Shown here: piece after piece, positions 42,102-53,301 of the stretch
Layout: each line of letters starts with the position of its first letter
How positions within the stretch are numbered: position 1 is the stretch's first letter
Source of the DNA: Blepharisma stoltei
Taxonomy: Eukaryota > Ciliophora > Heterotrichea > Heterotrichida > Blepharismidae
Reading direction: 5' to 3'
Length of the DNA: 64,000 nt
NCBI GenBank assembly: GCA_914767885.1
Contig: CAJZBQ010000014.1
Span: forward strand, 434,001-498,000
Position numbers and translations under genes: made by a program
The notes under the pieces: generated by a model
The model's input: only the letters and a program-made list of their open reading frames with translations
Database searches by the model: none
Told to the model about the DNA's origin: nothing

Positions 42102-45100
42102 TTAAAGATTGCTAATCATGTTATAGAAGTAGCCTCCCTGATTCATCAAATCTTCCCTCGTCCCAATTTCCAGAATTTTCCCACTTTCGAGCACCATAAC
42201 TTGATGTGCTTCAGAAATTGTCTTGAGTCGATGGGCGATCATGATTACGGTTTTTCCAGCCATTACTTCTCTAATAGCAGCTAGCAACAATAACTCTGTT
42301 TTTGAGTCCAAGGCGCTTGTTGCTTCATCAAATATCAAGATCTTAGGATTCCTGATAATTGTTCTTGCGATTGCAATACGCTGCTTTTGTCCACCACTCA
42401 GCATGCTTCCTTTTATGCCGACTTGGCGTTCAAAACCTTCTGAGTACTTTGGATCTGTTATAAATTCAATTGCTTGAGCTTTTTTCGCTGCTTCTTCTAT
42501 TTCTTCTTGAGAAGCTTTTATACCATATGCAATATTTTCTGCGATAGTCCCAGTAAAAAGAACAGGCTCTTGTCCTACAAGTCCAATTTGGCTTCTTAAA
42601 TGTTTGAGGTTATAGTCTTTAATGTCAATGCCATCTATTAAGACCGAACCACTTAATGGGTCATAAAGTCTTAAAACAAGCTGGTTTACTGTCGATTTCC
42701 CTGAACCTGTTCTCCCAATTATTGCAAAATGAGTCCCTGGCTCTATCGTAAAGCTTAAAGATTTAACAGCCATGTAATTTCGATTTGGGTAGCAAAATAC
42801 TACATCTCTAAACTCTATTTTCCCTTCAACTTCTCTTTTCTCCCCATCTTTGCTGTTAACATTTATTTTTGGCTGATATTCTAAAACTTTAAATAGCCGT
42901 TTTGCAGCCTCAACTCCATTTTTAACATCTGGTGCATATATTCCAGCTAAGTAAAATGCATTTGAGCCAAACATACAAGTTATCATAGCAATAGTCATAT
43001 CTTCATAGGTGTCAAGATTTTTAACTACGATATTTCCGCCCCACCAGAAAATCAATGCATAAGCACACCAAATTAATCCAAAACCTAAGCCATATGCAAT
43101 ACCTGAAATTAGTGCTTTTTTGCGAATGCTAGCAAACTCTTGAGCTGCGGGCTCTAAATATTTATCGTGCATGACTTTTTCCAAGTTAAAAGCTTTGACA
43201 GTTCTATAGTTCATAATTGCATCAGCAGCTTGAGCTGTGCAAGACTCATAGTTGAATTTTACGACTCCAACGGATTGAGCCATAAAACATGCCGCTGTAG
43301 CAAAAATAATGATTGGGACAATAGCTAAGAAAACTAGCTTCTCATTAATTTAAAGCGTATCATAAAAGTATTCTTATCTTTACAAAACAATATAATAAGA
43401 ATTTTAAATATTTTTATTTGCTTTATTTGCTATAGGATGGGAGAGTAAGCATATTCTCCATGAATATCCTGCAGCAATTCCATGGGCCACTGTGAGCGAT
43501 ATAAGAATCCCAAGAATGATGCCAACAATGTGCCCACCCAATCCATTAACTTTTTCACAATCATTGCAAAGTCTTGCGGAAAGTGCACTGCAGTTATTTT
43601 CAGGAAGATCAAAAAATGCTGCTTCATATTTAAGAAGTGCTTTAAAGCCTGCTTTTCTCATTTTCGCCGTGATATTTGCACTCATTTTTGGATAACTGAC
43701 TGATTCGAAAATCAGTCCAAGTGATACAAAAAATGCTAATAAGAAGATATAGCCTGCATATTCAGAACTTTTGGTAATCATGTTGCTATCCTTATAAGCT
43801 AGTACAAAGGTCTCTTTTCCACAGAACATTCCTACAATAGGATATCCAGCCCCAACCAGTATTGATCCAGCCATTCCTAACTCCCCCCCTCCATGAGTGA
43901 ACAAAAAATTTTGTTCACGGGGTTAATTTTTATTTTTAAAAATATTTATATATACATTTTTTATAAATTTTTTTTTTCGAAATTTAAAAAAATCTCACTT
44001 CTATAAAAATTGGAAAGCAAATATTCATTTAATTTGTAAAATTTATGTTTTAAAATAGCAATTTGTTTAAAATTAAACAGTATTAGCTTGAGACTTCATT
44101 ATAATAATTATCACTTATATATCAAACTTTTTTTCATAAAAAAGATTTTGTTCACTCACTTAGGGTCAAAAAATCTCGATTTTTCTAATGGTTTTGTTCA
44201 CTCACGGAGGGGGGGAGTAAGTAAAGCCACCCCCTTTCACTTTTGCTCATAAGCATCATTTTTTTCTTGACGTTTCCTGCATCGTACTCATTTTTAACTT
44301 GCTCATCTTCTTTCGTTTTATTTACTTCGAGATCAATTACTTTTGCTTGAGCTTGTTCATCATCCTCATTTTTTTGCTGAATTTTTTGCATTTTGACGAG
44401 ATGGTAGTATTTCGATTTGTTTTTCATTAATTGCTTATGATTGCCAAATTCCAGTATCCTTATTTGCAGATTTTTGAACATTACCATCTAAATGTGGAAT
44501 CATCTTTTCAAACGCGGAAAAACTCCACATTTAGGTGATAATGTTCAAAAAATCTGCAAATAACGATACAACTCCTTGGTCAATCACGATAATAAAATTT
44601 GATTCTTTTATTGTGAGTAAATTCTGAGAAATCGTAATTCTTGTGCTTTTTGGCATGGCTTTATCTATGGCTTCAACGACAGCTTGCTCAGTTCGCCTGT
44701 CTAAAGCACTTGTTGCTTCGTCTAATAAGAGAATTTTTGGGTTTCTAATGATAGCTCTTGCAATAGCAATTCTTTGCTTCTGCCCTCCGGACAGCTGAGA
44801 CCCTTTAGCTCCTGCAGGAGTCTTATATTTATCGGGTAAGGCTGAAATAAAGTCATGCACTCCTGCTTCTCGCGCTGCAAATTCTATTTCTTCTTCAGTG
44901 GCATTTAATTTTCCATACCTAATATTATCAAAAATGCTGGCATTAAAAAGAAATGGTATATACATAAAATTGGTGGCGGCTGACCGCTCGACCTTCTGGC
45001 ACTTTTCTTCAACACCAGCAGACAAGTGTGGCAGAAAGAGGCCGGCAATCGTTTGTGCATATCGGGTTAAGGTTTTCTTGAGCCTTAGGGAGCTAGTCCC

Positions 45101-47160
45101 TGGGATTCTGAATTTTTGCCTCCAAGACTATTATTGGAAATGGCAAGAGAGGACGATAAATCCCTCGAGCAGAGAGGCGACAACTGCCTAACGAGAATCT
45201 CTGAGTTTCGACTCACGCGATGGGCCCATAGGTGGAAGTCAAGATCGATTGTACGAATCCTCGTCTGTGGTAGCGAGAAAGAGTGCCTGCTGTGGTCCTT
45301 CGGGATGATAAGCATGCTGAGGTGGAAATCTCCAGCCATATCTAGAACGCACGGCTTACTTAATCTTAAAAAGTAATGGTTCTTGGCTCACAAGCCCAAT
45401 ATATTCTCTTAAAAAACTTATTGAATAGTCCATGATGTTGTATCCATCTATTGTAATAGTTCCAGAAGAAGGTTCATAATATCTAACTCCCCCTCCTTGA
45501 ACAAACAGAAATTTTTTATGGGAAAAATTTCGATATATAAGTGATAACTAGTATCATGAAATCTCGAGCTAATTTTGTTTAATTTTGAACAAATTTCGTT
45601 TTAAAGCATAAATTTTATAAATTGAATTAATATTTGCCTCCCAATTTTCGAGAAGTGGGATTTTTTTAAATCCCGAAAACAATTTTGTTTTAAAAATTAA
45701 TATAAATTTTTTTAAAAAAACAAATTAACCCCTCCGTGAGAGAACAAAATTTTTTTGTTCGCTCATGGAGGGGGTGAGTAAGTAGAAGCTGAATTATAGT
45801 ACTTTTTCCTGATCCAGTACTTCCAGCAACTCCAAGCCTCTGTCCTGGTTCTAAATCAAAGCTAAGTCCTTTAAGAATTTCTGAGTTAGGCGCTGATGGA
45901 TAAGAGAACCTAACATCTTTAAATGAAACGGCACCTTCAATATCGCTTTTTCGGGTTCCTTGGGTAAGTTTTGATTTACCTTTAATAATTTCTGTAATAT
46001 TATAAACAGCCACTCTCCCCATACTGATAAGTTTTAGACTAGGAACGCACAGCGAAATATTATTAAAGGCCATAAGACTCACCCACATAACTGTGATGAC
46101 TCTTGTTAAATCATATTCCTCCCCACCAGCCCAATTGTCCTCTCCCTTATCTATGAGCCAAGCTCCAACAATATAAATAACTCCATTCATAATCATAAAA
46201 GAGCTCACGCCTAATGCAGTACCTCCACCAACCTTCAATCCACTAAAAAGCATGGATTTTTGTGAATCTTTTATAGATTCTGTATATTTTTTGGCTTCAT
46301 GTTTCTGCCCATTTAGCGAGGATACAGTTTTGATTTCTTGCAAAGCTTCTTCAGCGATACCTCCTGCAAGTTTATAAGAAGTATCAGCTATTTTGGAACT
46401 TTGTTCAAGTCCCTTATGAGTCAACATGAATCCATATGTAACCGTCGGCATGAAAACTAACTCTTACTAATATGAAATATCTAGCTAATTCTAATTTTAA
46501 TAGAATCATTCTATGATAAATAAGTAGTTTTTAACTTCAAAAAAATAAATTACCCCACTTCTGAGCGGCCAAAAATCATTTTAGCTGAAATAAGCAAAAT
46601 AATGCTAGCTGGAGGCCCATGATAAAGGCAATAATGAAAGAAGATATTATCATGCTTGTGCCCATAATTAAAACAATCAGTTTGTCCCCTGTGGCTCTTT
46701 CGATCATTAAAGTTTCTGTTGCTAAGGATTGGGGAAGTTCTGCAACATGTCTGAGGTCAAATCATGATGGATCTCTATTGATTATCGCTTTGAAATAGTG
46801 ATTTCGGAAGTGGAAAGCTTGTCTAGCACCAACATTCACAAAGCACATAACTGAAACTGTTCCAGCAATAGTAAAAACAAAGGCAGATCCGATAAGCTCA
46901 TAACAGACAATTTTTGCTGATTCATAAAATGAGTCCTTTGAGGTGTTCGCATCCATGCTCCCAAAGAAATCTCCCATGAATAAGAAGAAAGAAGGCTGGA
47001 TCGCTCCTAAGGCAGTAGCGGAGATGAAACCAACCAAAATAAGGAAATAGTCTAAGCAGGTGGCATACTTGTATAGATCCTTGATGCTTCCTTTACCCTG
47101 TGGAGCTTGTGGAGTTGGACCTTCAAGCGGATTGCTCTCTTCTGCTTCGGTGACCTTCAT
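42102..47160 (-). CDS. ABCB/MDR-type full transporter, copy C
   Basis: Retained segments are complement(42102..43334, 43446..43877, 44218..44454, 44567..44957, 45381..45483, 45779..46457, 46591..47160). Their sum is 3645 nt, identical to copy B, so the product is again 1214 residues, independent proof that all six excisions are placed correctly. Joined sites read [45 protein letters not shown]-type linker, and MPTVTYG preceded by LVF. Motifs are as in copy B, with small changes ([17 protein letters not shown]). The NBD1 switch residue is Gln here too. Without DNA elimination the gene is hopelessly fragmented. [14 protein letters not shown] is the N-terminus. Confidence 0.94.
43335..43445. mobile_element. 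Short IES (111 bp) in ABC copy C
   Basis: AT-rich, TA-bounded (ACTAGCTTCTCATT...GGGAGAGTAAG). The paralogue has the empty sequence GAAAACTAAACACATTC. It lies only 9 bp from the equivalent position of the copy B IES but uses a different TA, so the two are independent insertions. Confidence 0.9.
43878..44217. mobile_element. CTCCC-family MITE / IES (BogoMITE-like)
   Basis: A 340-bp copy: CCTAACTCCCCCCCTCC at the left and GGAGGGGGGGAGTAAG at the right. The left palindrome has lost part of one arm (GTTCACGGGG). The core words AACAGTATTAGCTTGAG and CACTTATATATCAAA are present. Excision gives ERGWLYLGMAG, as in copy B. Confidence 0.93.
44455..44566. mobile_element. Short hairpin IES (112 bp) in ABC copy C
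   Basis: Arms of about 45 bp: TATCCTTATTTGCAGATTTT... and the complement ending AAAATCTGCAAATAACGATA. The central loop is GAATCATCTTTTCAAACG. The TA at each border is shared; copy B has the empty site CCAGTACAACTCC. Practically the whole element is one stem-loop. Confidence 0.95.
44958..45380. mobile_element. Retroposon-like insert with 15-bp TSD in ABC copy C
   Basis: A 408-bp GC-rich insert (44958-45365) flanked by TTAAAAAG[AT]AATGGT (44943-44957 and 45366-45380). The copy B empty site ATTAAAAAGTAATGGC confirms the boundaries. The target duplication contains TA. No protein is encoded; the unusual base composition contrasts strongly with the host gene. Confidence 0.88.
45484..45778. mobile_element. 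CTCCC-family MITE / IES (BogoMITE-like)
   Basis: A 295-bp copy in the orientation opposite to that at 43878. Left TAACTCCCCCTCCTTGAAC, right palindrome CCTCCGTGAGAGAAC...GTTCGCTCATGGAGG with GGGTGAGTAA. The left subterminal repeat is partly deleted. The copy B empty site ATCTAAGTAGAAGC confirms excision. Confidence 0.93.
46458..46590. mobile_element. Short IES (133 bp) in ABC copy C
   Basis: AT-rich, TA-bounded (AACTAACTCTTACTAATATG ... GCTGAAATAAGC). Copy B has ACTAAGCAAAATAATGC at the site. No clear inverted repeat. It may be a decayed MITE, since the left end CTAACTC and the internal CTAGCTAATTCT echo the CTCCC family. Confidence 0.9.
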
Positions 47161-47763
47161 TTTATTATTTAGTGTATTAAAAAAACATGATATGGATATT
47201 TTACATTTACAGATATTATTATATTTATGCTTTTTGAGGTTGAACTTTCAAAAATTCCTAAAATCGCCAAATAAATAAGAATTTTTATAATAAGAATAGA
47301 ATCGCATAGCAATTATAAATTGTTTGCCACTATCGGTCTAAAATTGCATTTCTCGCTGCAGCAATATTTTCTAAATATAATTTCATACCATTTAATTCTC
47401 TTTGATAATATTCTTCACCTGGAAACAGAGATGAATAAAAAGTGGAAGTAATAATCGACTTAACCGTGAACTGAAATTAAAACCAATTTCTTAGCGCTCT
47501 ATTTACTAGGTAAGAACAAATTTCATTTAAAGATGGAATTTTAGAGGTTTCATTTTTGTTCGAAGAAGATATAGAATAATAAACATTTTAAAATTAGAAA
47601 GTAAGAATTTTTGTTTTATGGAGTTCAAACAATGAAATGCTTCTAACTTTAAAAATTAGAAATTTCACCCAATATTAGTGATGGATTATGAGAATTATAA
47701 GGCTATGAGAAATCTAAATGCAAATTAAATTCATAATTTATAATTATGATAGAAAAATCTTAA
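47161..47763. other. Upstream region of ABC copy C / 3' flank of NOG2
   Basis: Near copy of 40776-41571 without the hairpin insert. AT-rich with no gene recognised; probably includes the ABC promoter. Confidence 0.4.
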
Positions 47764-49194
47764 TTATTTTTTCTCAAGAGCAGCTTCTTCTTTAGAAGGT
47801 GGTTCAGCAAAAAATGGGATTTTCCCTCTTTGCCAATCATGAAGTAACATCTTTGCAATTGTGTTCAAATCTGGCTCTCCTCCTTTTAATAATCTTCCAG
47901 ACTGCTGAGCCATCTGTGTCATGAAATCTTCTGCATCTTGCCACTCTTGAACCCCATATAATCCTTGTAAGTGCTCTTTATTCACCCTTGGTAGCATACT
48001 TGATATATAAATGCTTGGATCTTCAATTTTCTCTGGCCTGATTACACCTTTTAGCACTAAATCAGCATCAGAATCTCCAACATCATAGACCACTCCAGGA
48101 CAGTCTATCAAATAAATTCTTTTAGTCAAGGTGATATATTGCCAAACTTTAGTTTCTCCTGGAATTGGAGCCACTTTACACACTTCTTTCGATCTTAAAG
48201 TATTAATAACTGAAGATTTGCCTACGTTTGGATATCCGATAAACCCAACACTAATATTCTTTTTGTCTTTGTGGAAAGTATCAAATTGCCTTAAGAGCTG
48301 GATTAAGGCAGCTTTTCCAAAGGGATTTGTGACTGATGCATGAAAAGCAATTGTAGGATATTCTTTCGATAAATGCTTAACCCAAGAAGTTGTGACCCAT
48401 GTAGGCACCAGATCACATTTGTTGAGCACAAAGAACAAATGCTTGTTTGGCTTCTTTTTCAGTTGCTTTTCCACATGTGGGCATCTTGTTCCCATAGGGT
48501 CCCTAACATCAAGCACCTGGCAAATTACATCAGAACTGTCCAAAACCTTATAAAGCTCTTCCCAGATTCTTTTGGATTGCCCTTTTTCCAATCTTCTGTC
48601 CTTTAATTCTCCTTTCTCTCCATACTCGTTCACAATGTTGGTGTCTTTTTCTTCGTCATACTCTTCTTCTTTATTTTTAATTTCTTCGACCATGGCTGAC
48701 AAGTCATAATTTTGCAGTTTTGGTCTTTTTCGCCTAGCCTTGGATCCAAAGGTCTCTTCAAAGGACTCGACATCTAGGAGAGGAGGACGTTTAGCCTTAT
48801 CACTGGGCTCTGAAATGAGAGCCATAGGGAGTTTATTGGGCTTGATAAGCATGGAGTATGGGTCTGAGGTAGCTTCTCTGACTTCATTTCTGAAAAGCTC
48901 AAGCTCATCTTGTTTGATCGTTCTGGTGTTACCAAACCAACGACGATCTGGCTCTATCATTGCAGGCAGATCAGGGCGAAGAGCTCGGCGCTGTTCATCT
49001 GGCTTCTGGTTGTAAAGGTTGAGACGGTTGATGGTGGATTTTGACCTATAGGAGTGAGGTTTTCGTCCTTTGATAACACGGTCTGGATTTGTGGAAGAAT
49101 TTGAATGGTGTTTTGTGTAGTTTTCACGGTGAATTGTTTTTCCTCCGAGAGGCGTTTGGGATTTCGCTTTCTTTGCTCGGAGTTTTTTGGGCAT
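47764..49194 (-). CDS. NOG2: Nucleolar GTPase NOG2/GNL2 (ribosome biogenesis)
   Basis: 476 residues. The G motifs are circularly permuted as in the YlqF/YawG family: G4 NKCDLVP comes first, then G5-like SVTNPFG, G1 [10 protein letters not shown]2 PGETKVWQ and G3 DCPG. The N-terminal NGP1NT region is basic with the conserved NRLNLY and DPYSMLIK-type words. The C-terminal helix ends EAALEKK. NOG2 binds pre-60S particles and gates nuclear export. No IES or intron is present. Its last ~170 bp were copied in the ABC tandem duplication (41572-41743). Confidence 0.96.
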   Translation of the reverse strand: MPKKLRAKKAKSQTPLGGKTIHRENYTKHHSNSSTNPDRVIKGRKPHSYRSKSTINRLNLYNQKPDEQRRALRPDLPAMIEPDRRWFGNTRTIKQDELELFRNEVREATSDPYSMLIKPNKLPMALISEPSDKAKRPPLLDVESFEETFGSKARRKRPKLQNYDLSAMVEEIKNKEEEYDEEKDTNIVNEYGEKGELKDRRLEKGQSKRIWEELYKVLDSSDVICQVLDVRDPMGTRCPHVEKQLKKKPNKHLFFVLNKCDLVPTWVTTSWVKHLSKEYPTIAFHASVTNPFGKAALIQLLRQFDTFHKDKKNISVGFIGYPNVGKSSVINTLRSKEVCKVAPIPGETKVWQYITLTKRIYLIDCPGVVYDVGDSDADLVLKGVIRPEKIEDPSIYISSMLPRVNKEHLQGLYGVQEWQDAEDFMTQMAQQSGRLLKGGEPDLNTIAKMLLHDWQRGKIPFFAEPPSKEEAALEKK

Positions 49195-49477
49195 TTATAT
49201 GGATTATAATGGGTGATGAATGATGGTAAGTTCAATTGATTTGTGATTTCAAGGAATTTATATTTGCATTTTAAAAATTATTTTAGCATCAATTACTCTG
49301 CTGATAGCTTATTTTCAATAAAAAATCACTACATTATGAGCTTTATCATTTTAATTAATATTTGATCCTATAAAATATTAGCATCATAAAACTAGGCTAA
49401 TAAAGCAGCCAAATAGAGAAAATCTTCAATTTTTAAAAATAGGATTAAATTAATTATAAAATCAGGAATCGTTAAAT
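49195..49477. promoter_or_regulatory. Divergent intergenic region, NOG2 / 49478 gene
   Basis: AT-rich spacer between divergent genes; no other structure was recognised. Confidence 0.3.
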
Positions 49478-52400
49478 ATGTTGGATTCCATAAGCGACAA
49501 CCAATTGATAAGGGATTTTCTATTTTTATATCCGAGAAATCAATGAGGGAAATGTGTGGAATACACATTAGTTATAGGGATAAATGCAGTTCAAAGTAAA
49601 TTAACTGGATTCGTTTCATTAGAGCAATTGAGTTTAATAGCGAAACAATCATTTGAATCTGAAAAAAATAAGATTCCTGAAATAAAAGCCAAACTTTCAA
49701 CTATTAAAGACGAATTAGAAAAATTTAACCGTGAATCTGAAAAATCAAAGGACAATTCCAAGAGAAGTTCAAGCGAAAATCTAAGGCAAAGACCGAGTAA
49801 AACTCTTAAGCCTCCCAAGCCAATTCACAAAAAGCAAGCTCCAAAACCATTACTAATCGAATCCACCCCGAGATTTAAAGCACAAACAACTGATTTATCT
49901 AAAAGCAAAAGCAAAGATCATGAAAAGGAAAATAATTTAAATAAGGAAAATCTGAAGAAATATGCAAATAAAAGCGAAATTAACTATGAAAGTGCAAAGC
50001 AGAAAATCAGAATAGGTGAAACATATCCTCATAGCAGAAGCAAACAACCTTCTCCTACGCTTGAGGAACTCCTATGTACCAGCAGAATTACCCAAGCAGA
50101 ACACAGCCGCATTGAAGAATCAAATTTAAGAAAATATTTTAAGCCAGAGCTATAGAACTTTCTCTTCAATAGCGCGAAAAGACGTGCATCCTGGTTTAAC
50201 TAAAAGGTCTTTGGACAATGAAAATCTGCTATTCCTTCTCCATAAGAGAGGAAAATAGTGAAAATGAAGATTTTTGTCCAATCCAGTTTCGAGAACTGGA
50301 AGGGATTATTTTGTCCTAAATTAAGAATACCTGAGTTATTGTGGGATTTTGATTTCCTACAAAATTTTTAATTTTTAATGTATTTTGGTTCGTCAAATGG
50401 TTTTGACGAGTTAATTCTGGCAGGCACGTGAAATAAAAAAAATAATTGATTGCCATAATGTTTTTAATTTTCTGATTTTAAGGATGATCAGAAATTTTTT
50501 TAATAAATGGCACAGGATCAAAAAAACGAGATTAAAGATTAGTGAAAGCAAGCATATATTTTTCTAGCTATAAGACGCCCAGATATTTGCTAATAAAATA
50601 ATAAGAATTCTAATAAATAACTTTTATATTTCTCAAATTAATTTTTTTATTTAAATTTCGCTATTTGATGCCATTGTTTTCTCTTTCTGAATTTGAACCC
50701 AAATTCATTTTTGAACATTTTTTGTTCGTTTAAGTGTCATCTTGATTTTGCTCGCTATATAAAAATATTAAAACTCTTAAGTCACCACTTGCGGTTTCAT
50801 TGAAAGTATGATATTTGAGATTTAAAATAAGCTATTTGGTGCCTTTATTTTCCGCTTTCTGGACTCGAGCACAAATTCATTTTTAGACATTTTTGCTCGT
50901 TTAAGCCGCCATTTTGATTTTGTACACTATGCAAAAAATTAAAACTCTTAAGTCACCACTTGCGGTTTCATTGAGAACTTGGTATTTAAAGTATCAAAAC
51001 AACTATTTGACACCTTTATTTTCCGCTTTCTGGACTCGAGCACAAATTCATTTTTGAACACTTTTTGTTCGTTTAAGCCGCCATCTTGATTTGCACGCTA
51101 TATAAAAAAATTAAAACTCTTAAGTCACCACTTGCGGTTTCATTGAAAGTATGATATTTGAGATTTAAAATAAGCTATTTGGTGCCTTTATTTTCCACTT
51201 TCTGGACTCGAGCACAAATTTATTTTTGAAGAATTTTTGTTCGTTTAAGCAGCCATCTTGATTTGACCGCTATATAAAAAAATGCAAACTCTTAAGTCAC
51301 CACTTGCGGTTTCATTCAAAACTTGATATTTGAAAAACTAAATAAGCTTCTTGGTATCTTTATTTTCCGCTTCTTGGACTCGAGCACAAATTCATTTTTG
51401 AACAATTTTTTGTTCGTTTAAGTGCCATCTTGATTTGCACGCTATATAAAAAAATTAAAACTCTTAAGTCACCATTTGCGGTTTCATTGATAGTATGATA
51501 TTTGAGATTTAAAATAAGCTATTTGGTGCCTTTATTTTCCGCTTTTTGGACTCGAGCACAAATTCATTTTTGAACATTTTTTGTTCGTTTAAGCCGCCAT
51601 CTTGATTTTGTACGCTATATAAAATATTAAAACTCTTAAGTCACCACTTGCGGTTTTATTGAGAACTTGATATTTGAGATTTAAAATAAGCTAGTTGACA
51701 TCTCTATTTTCCGCTTTCTGGACTCGAGCACAAATTCATTGTTTAGCATTTTTTGCTCGTTTAAGCCGCCATCTTGATTTTGTACACTATATAAAAAATT
51801 AAAACTCTTAAGTCACCACTTGCGGTTTCATTCCAAACTTGATATTTGAGAACTAAAATAAGTTATTTGATGCCTTTATTTTCCGCTTTTTTGACTCGAG
51901 CACAAATTCATTTTTGAACAATTTTTGTTCGTTAAAGCAGCCATCTTGATTTTGCTCGCTATAGAAATATTAAAACTCTTAAGTCACCACTTGCGGTTTC
52001 ATTGAGAACTTGGTATTTAAAGTATCAAAACAACTATTTGACACCTTTATTTTCCGCTTTCTGGACTCGAGCACAAATTCATTTTTGAACATTTTTTGTT
52101 CGTTTAAGCTGCCATCTTGATTTTGCTCGCTATATAAAATATTAAAACTCTTAAGTCACCACTTGCGGTTTTCATTGAGAACTTGGTATTTAAAGTGTCA
52201 AAACAGCTATTTGGTGCCTTTATTCTCCACTTTCTGGACTCGAGCACAAATTCATTTTTGAACAATTTTTGCTCGTTTAAGCCGCCATCTTGATTTTGTA
52301 CGCTCAATAAAAAAATTAAAACTCTTAAGCCACACTTGCGGTTTTATTGTAGACTTGATATTTGAGAAACAAAATAAGCTATTTGACATCTCTATTTTCC

Positions 52401-53241
52401 ACTTTCTGGACTCGAGCACAAATTTATTTTTGAACAATTTTTGTTCGTTTAAGCCGCCATCTTGATTTTGTCAACTTTCTGATCATCCTTAACATCAGAA
52501 AATTAAAAAATAATGGCAATTTTTTATTATTTATTTCAAGTACTAACCAGAATTGACTCGTCAAAACTATTTGACAAACCAAAATACATTGAAATTAAAA
52601 AAATTTGCAAGAAATCAAAATTCGACAATAGCTCAGGTATTCATAATTCAGACCAAAAAAATTCCTTCAAGTTCTCTAGACTGGATCGGCAGAACTTTTC
52701 ACTTTTACTATTTGCCTCTCTTATGGAGAAGGAAAAGCTAATTTTCATGGTCCAAAGACCTTTTAGTCAAACTAAGATGCACGTCTTTTCGCGCTATTGA
52801 AGAGAAAGTTCTATATCTTCTATTTCTATAGCAGACAACAAAGGGAACTTTGATAACCTTTCGCAATACACAGCTTTAGATGACACTTTTACAAATATAA
52901 AAAAGCCTGAAAGCCATAATGAAGGTGCTAACTTGGCTGATTTCCAAACTCCGAGATACCCAGTTCAAGTAAACTTTTCACAAAGCGATGAAGGCGATTC
53001 TGGGATTTTGCATATTGCTGATGAATTTTTAAAAAATCCTCTGTTTTTGCATATTTCAAAAAATAAAACCCAAGAGAAAAAAGGGAGGCGAGGGAATCTG
53101 AAAGGTGAGGAGCTGAGAAGCACTGGGAAAATCAAAAACTCTACAGATTTTATTATGAATGGATTCCAAAGTGAAAGGGTATCGACATTAAACTGCAGTC
53201 CCATAGAAAGCTTCATTTTTGATTACGAAGATATCTCTTAA
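49478..53241 (+). CDS. Hypothetical Lys/Ser-rich protein split by a fold-back IES
   Basis: Retained segments are 49478..50150 and 52814..53241 (366 residues). Removal of the 2663-bp element joins ...RKYFKPE-L-SSISIADNKGNFD..., and the frame stays open to a TAA at 53241. The start is ATG 49478, with TGA as Trp at YPRNQWGKC. The first ~60 residues are folded-looking (EYTLVIGINAVQSKLTG); the rest is Lys/Ser-rich and disordered. No family is recognised. Without excision the frame ends at a TAG inside the element's border. Confidence 0.68.
50151..52813. mobile_element. 2.66-kb fold-back IES with satellite core
   Basis: The arms are ~345 bp inverted repeats. The left begins TATAGAACTTTCTCTTCAAT (50151); the right ends with its complement at 52815. 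They are roughly 85% identical along their length and both run to a GGATGATCAGAAA boundary at the core. Between them lies a tandem array of ~172-bp units. TA borders. The right arm carries a 95-codon open frame on the plus strand (52513-52800, MAIFYYLFQVLTRIDSSKLF...), while the left arm's equivalent has stops, so coding is doubtful. Precise excision at TA restores the host gene. Confidence 0.92.
50640..52475. repeat. Satellite array, ~10 units of about 172 bp
   Basis: The word CTCTTAAGTCACCACTTGCG recurs near 50772, 50946, 51115, 51289, 51461 (one variant), 51627, 51804, 51975, 52146 and 52318 (variant), about 172 bp apart. Each unit also has TGGACTCGAGCACAAATTCA and GTTCGTTTAAGC[CA]GCCATC. 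Units are imperfect, with alternating subtypes (TTGGTGCCT versus TTGACACCT). The array is AT-rich and non-coding. It fills the core of the fold-back element. Confidence 0.95.
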
Positions 53242-53301
53242 ACCTGCTATTTTAATAATTTTTATTTTAATTATCGTTATACTATAAGTTTATTTAATAA
53301 G

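Larger units (their letters stand above)
41867..47936. repeat. Tandem duplication unit 2 (ABC copy C)
   Basis: Second copy of the unit at 35965-41743. It extends from the 3' flank of ABC copy C through its gene and upstream region into the 3' end of the intact NOG2 gene. It contains six coding-region inserts absent from unit 1 and lacks the two inserts found in unit 1. Confidence 0.88.

Noticed and set aside
52513-52800. 95-residue open frame in the right arm of the fold-back element
   Set aside because: The matching region of the left arm is interrupted by stops, there is no known domain, and the frame lies wholly within an inverted repeat. Treated as incidental.
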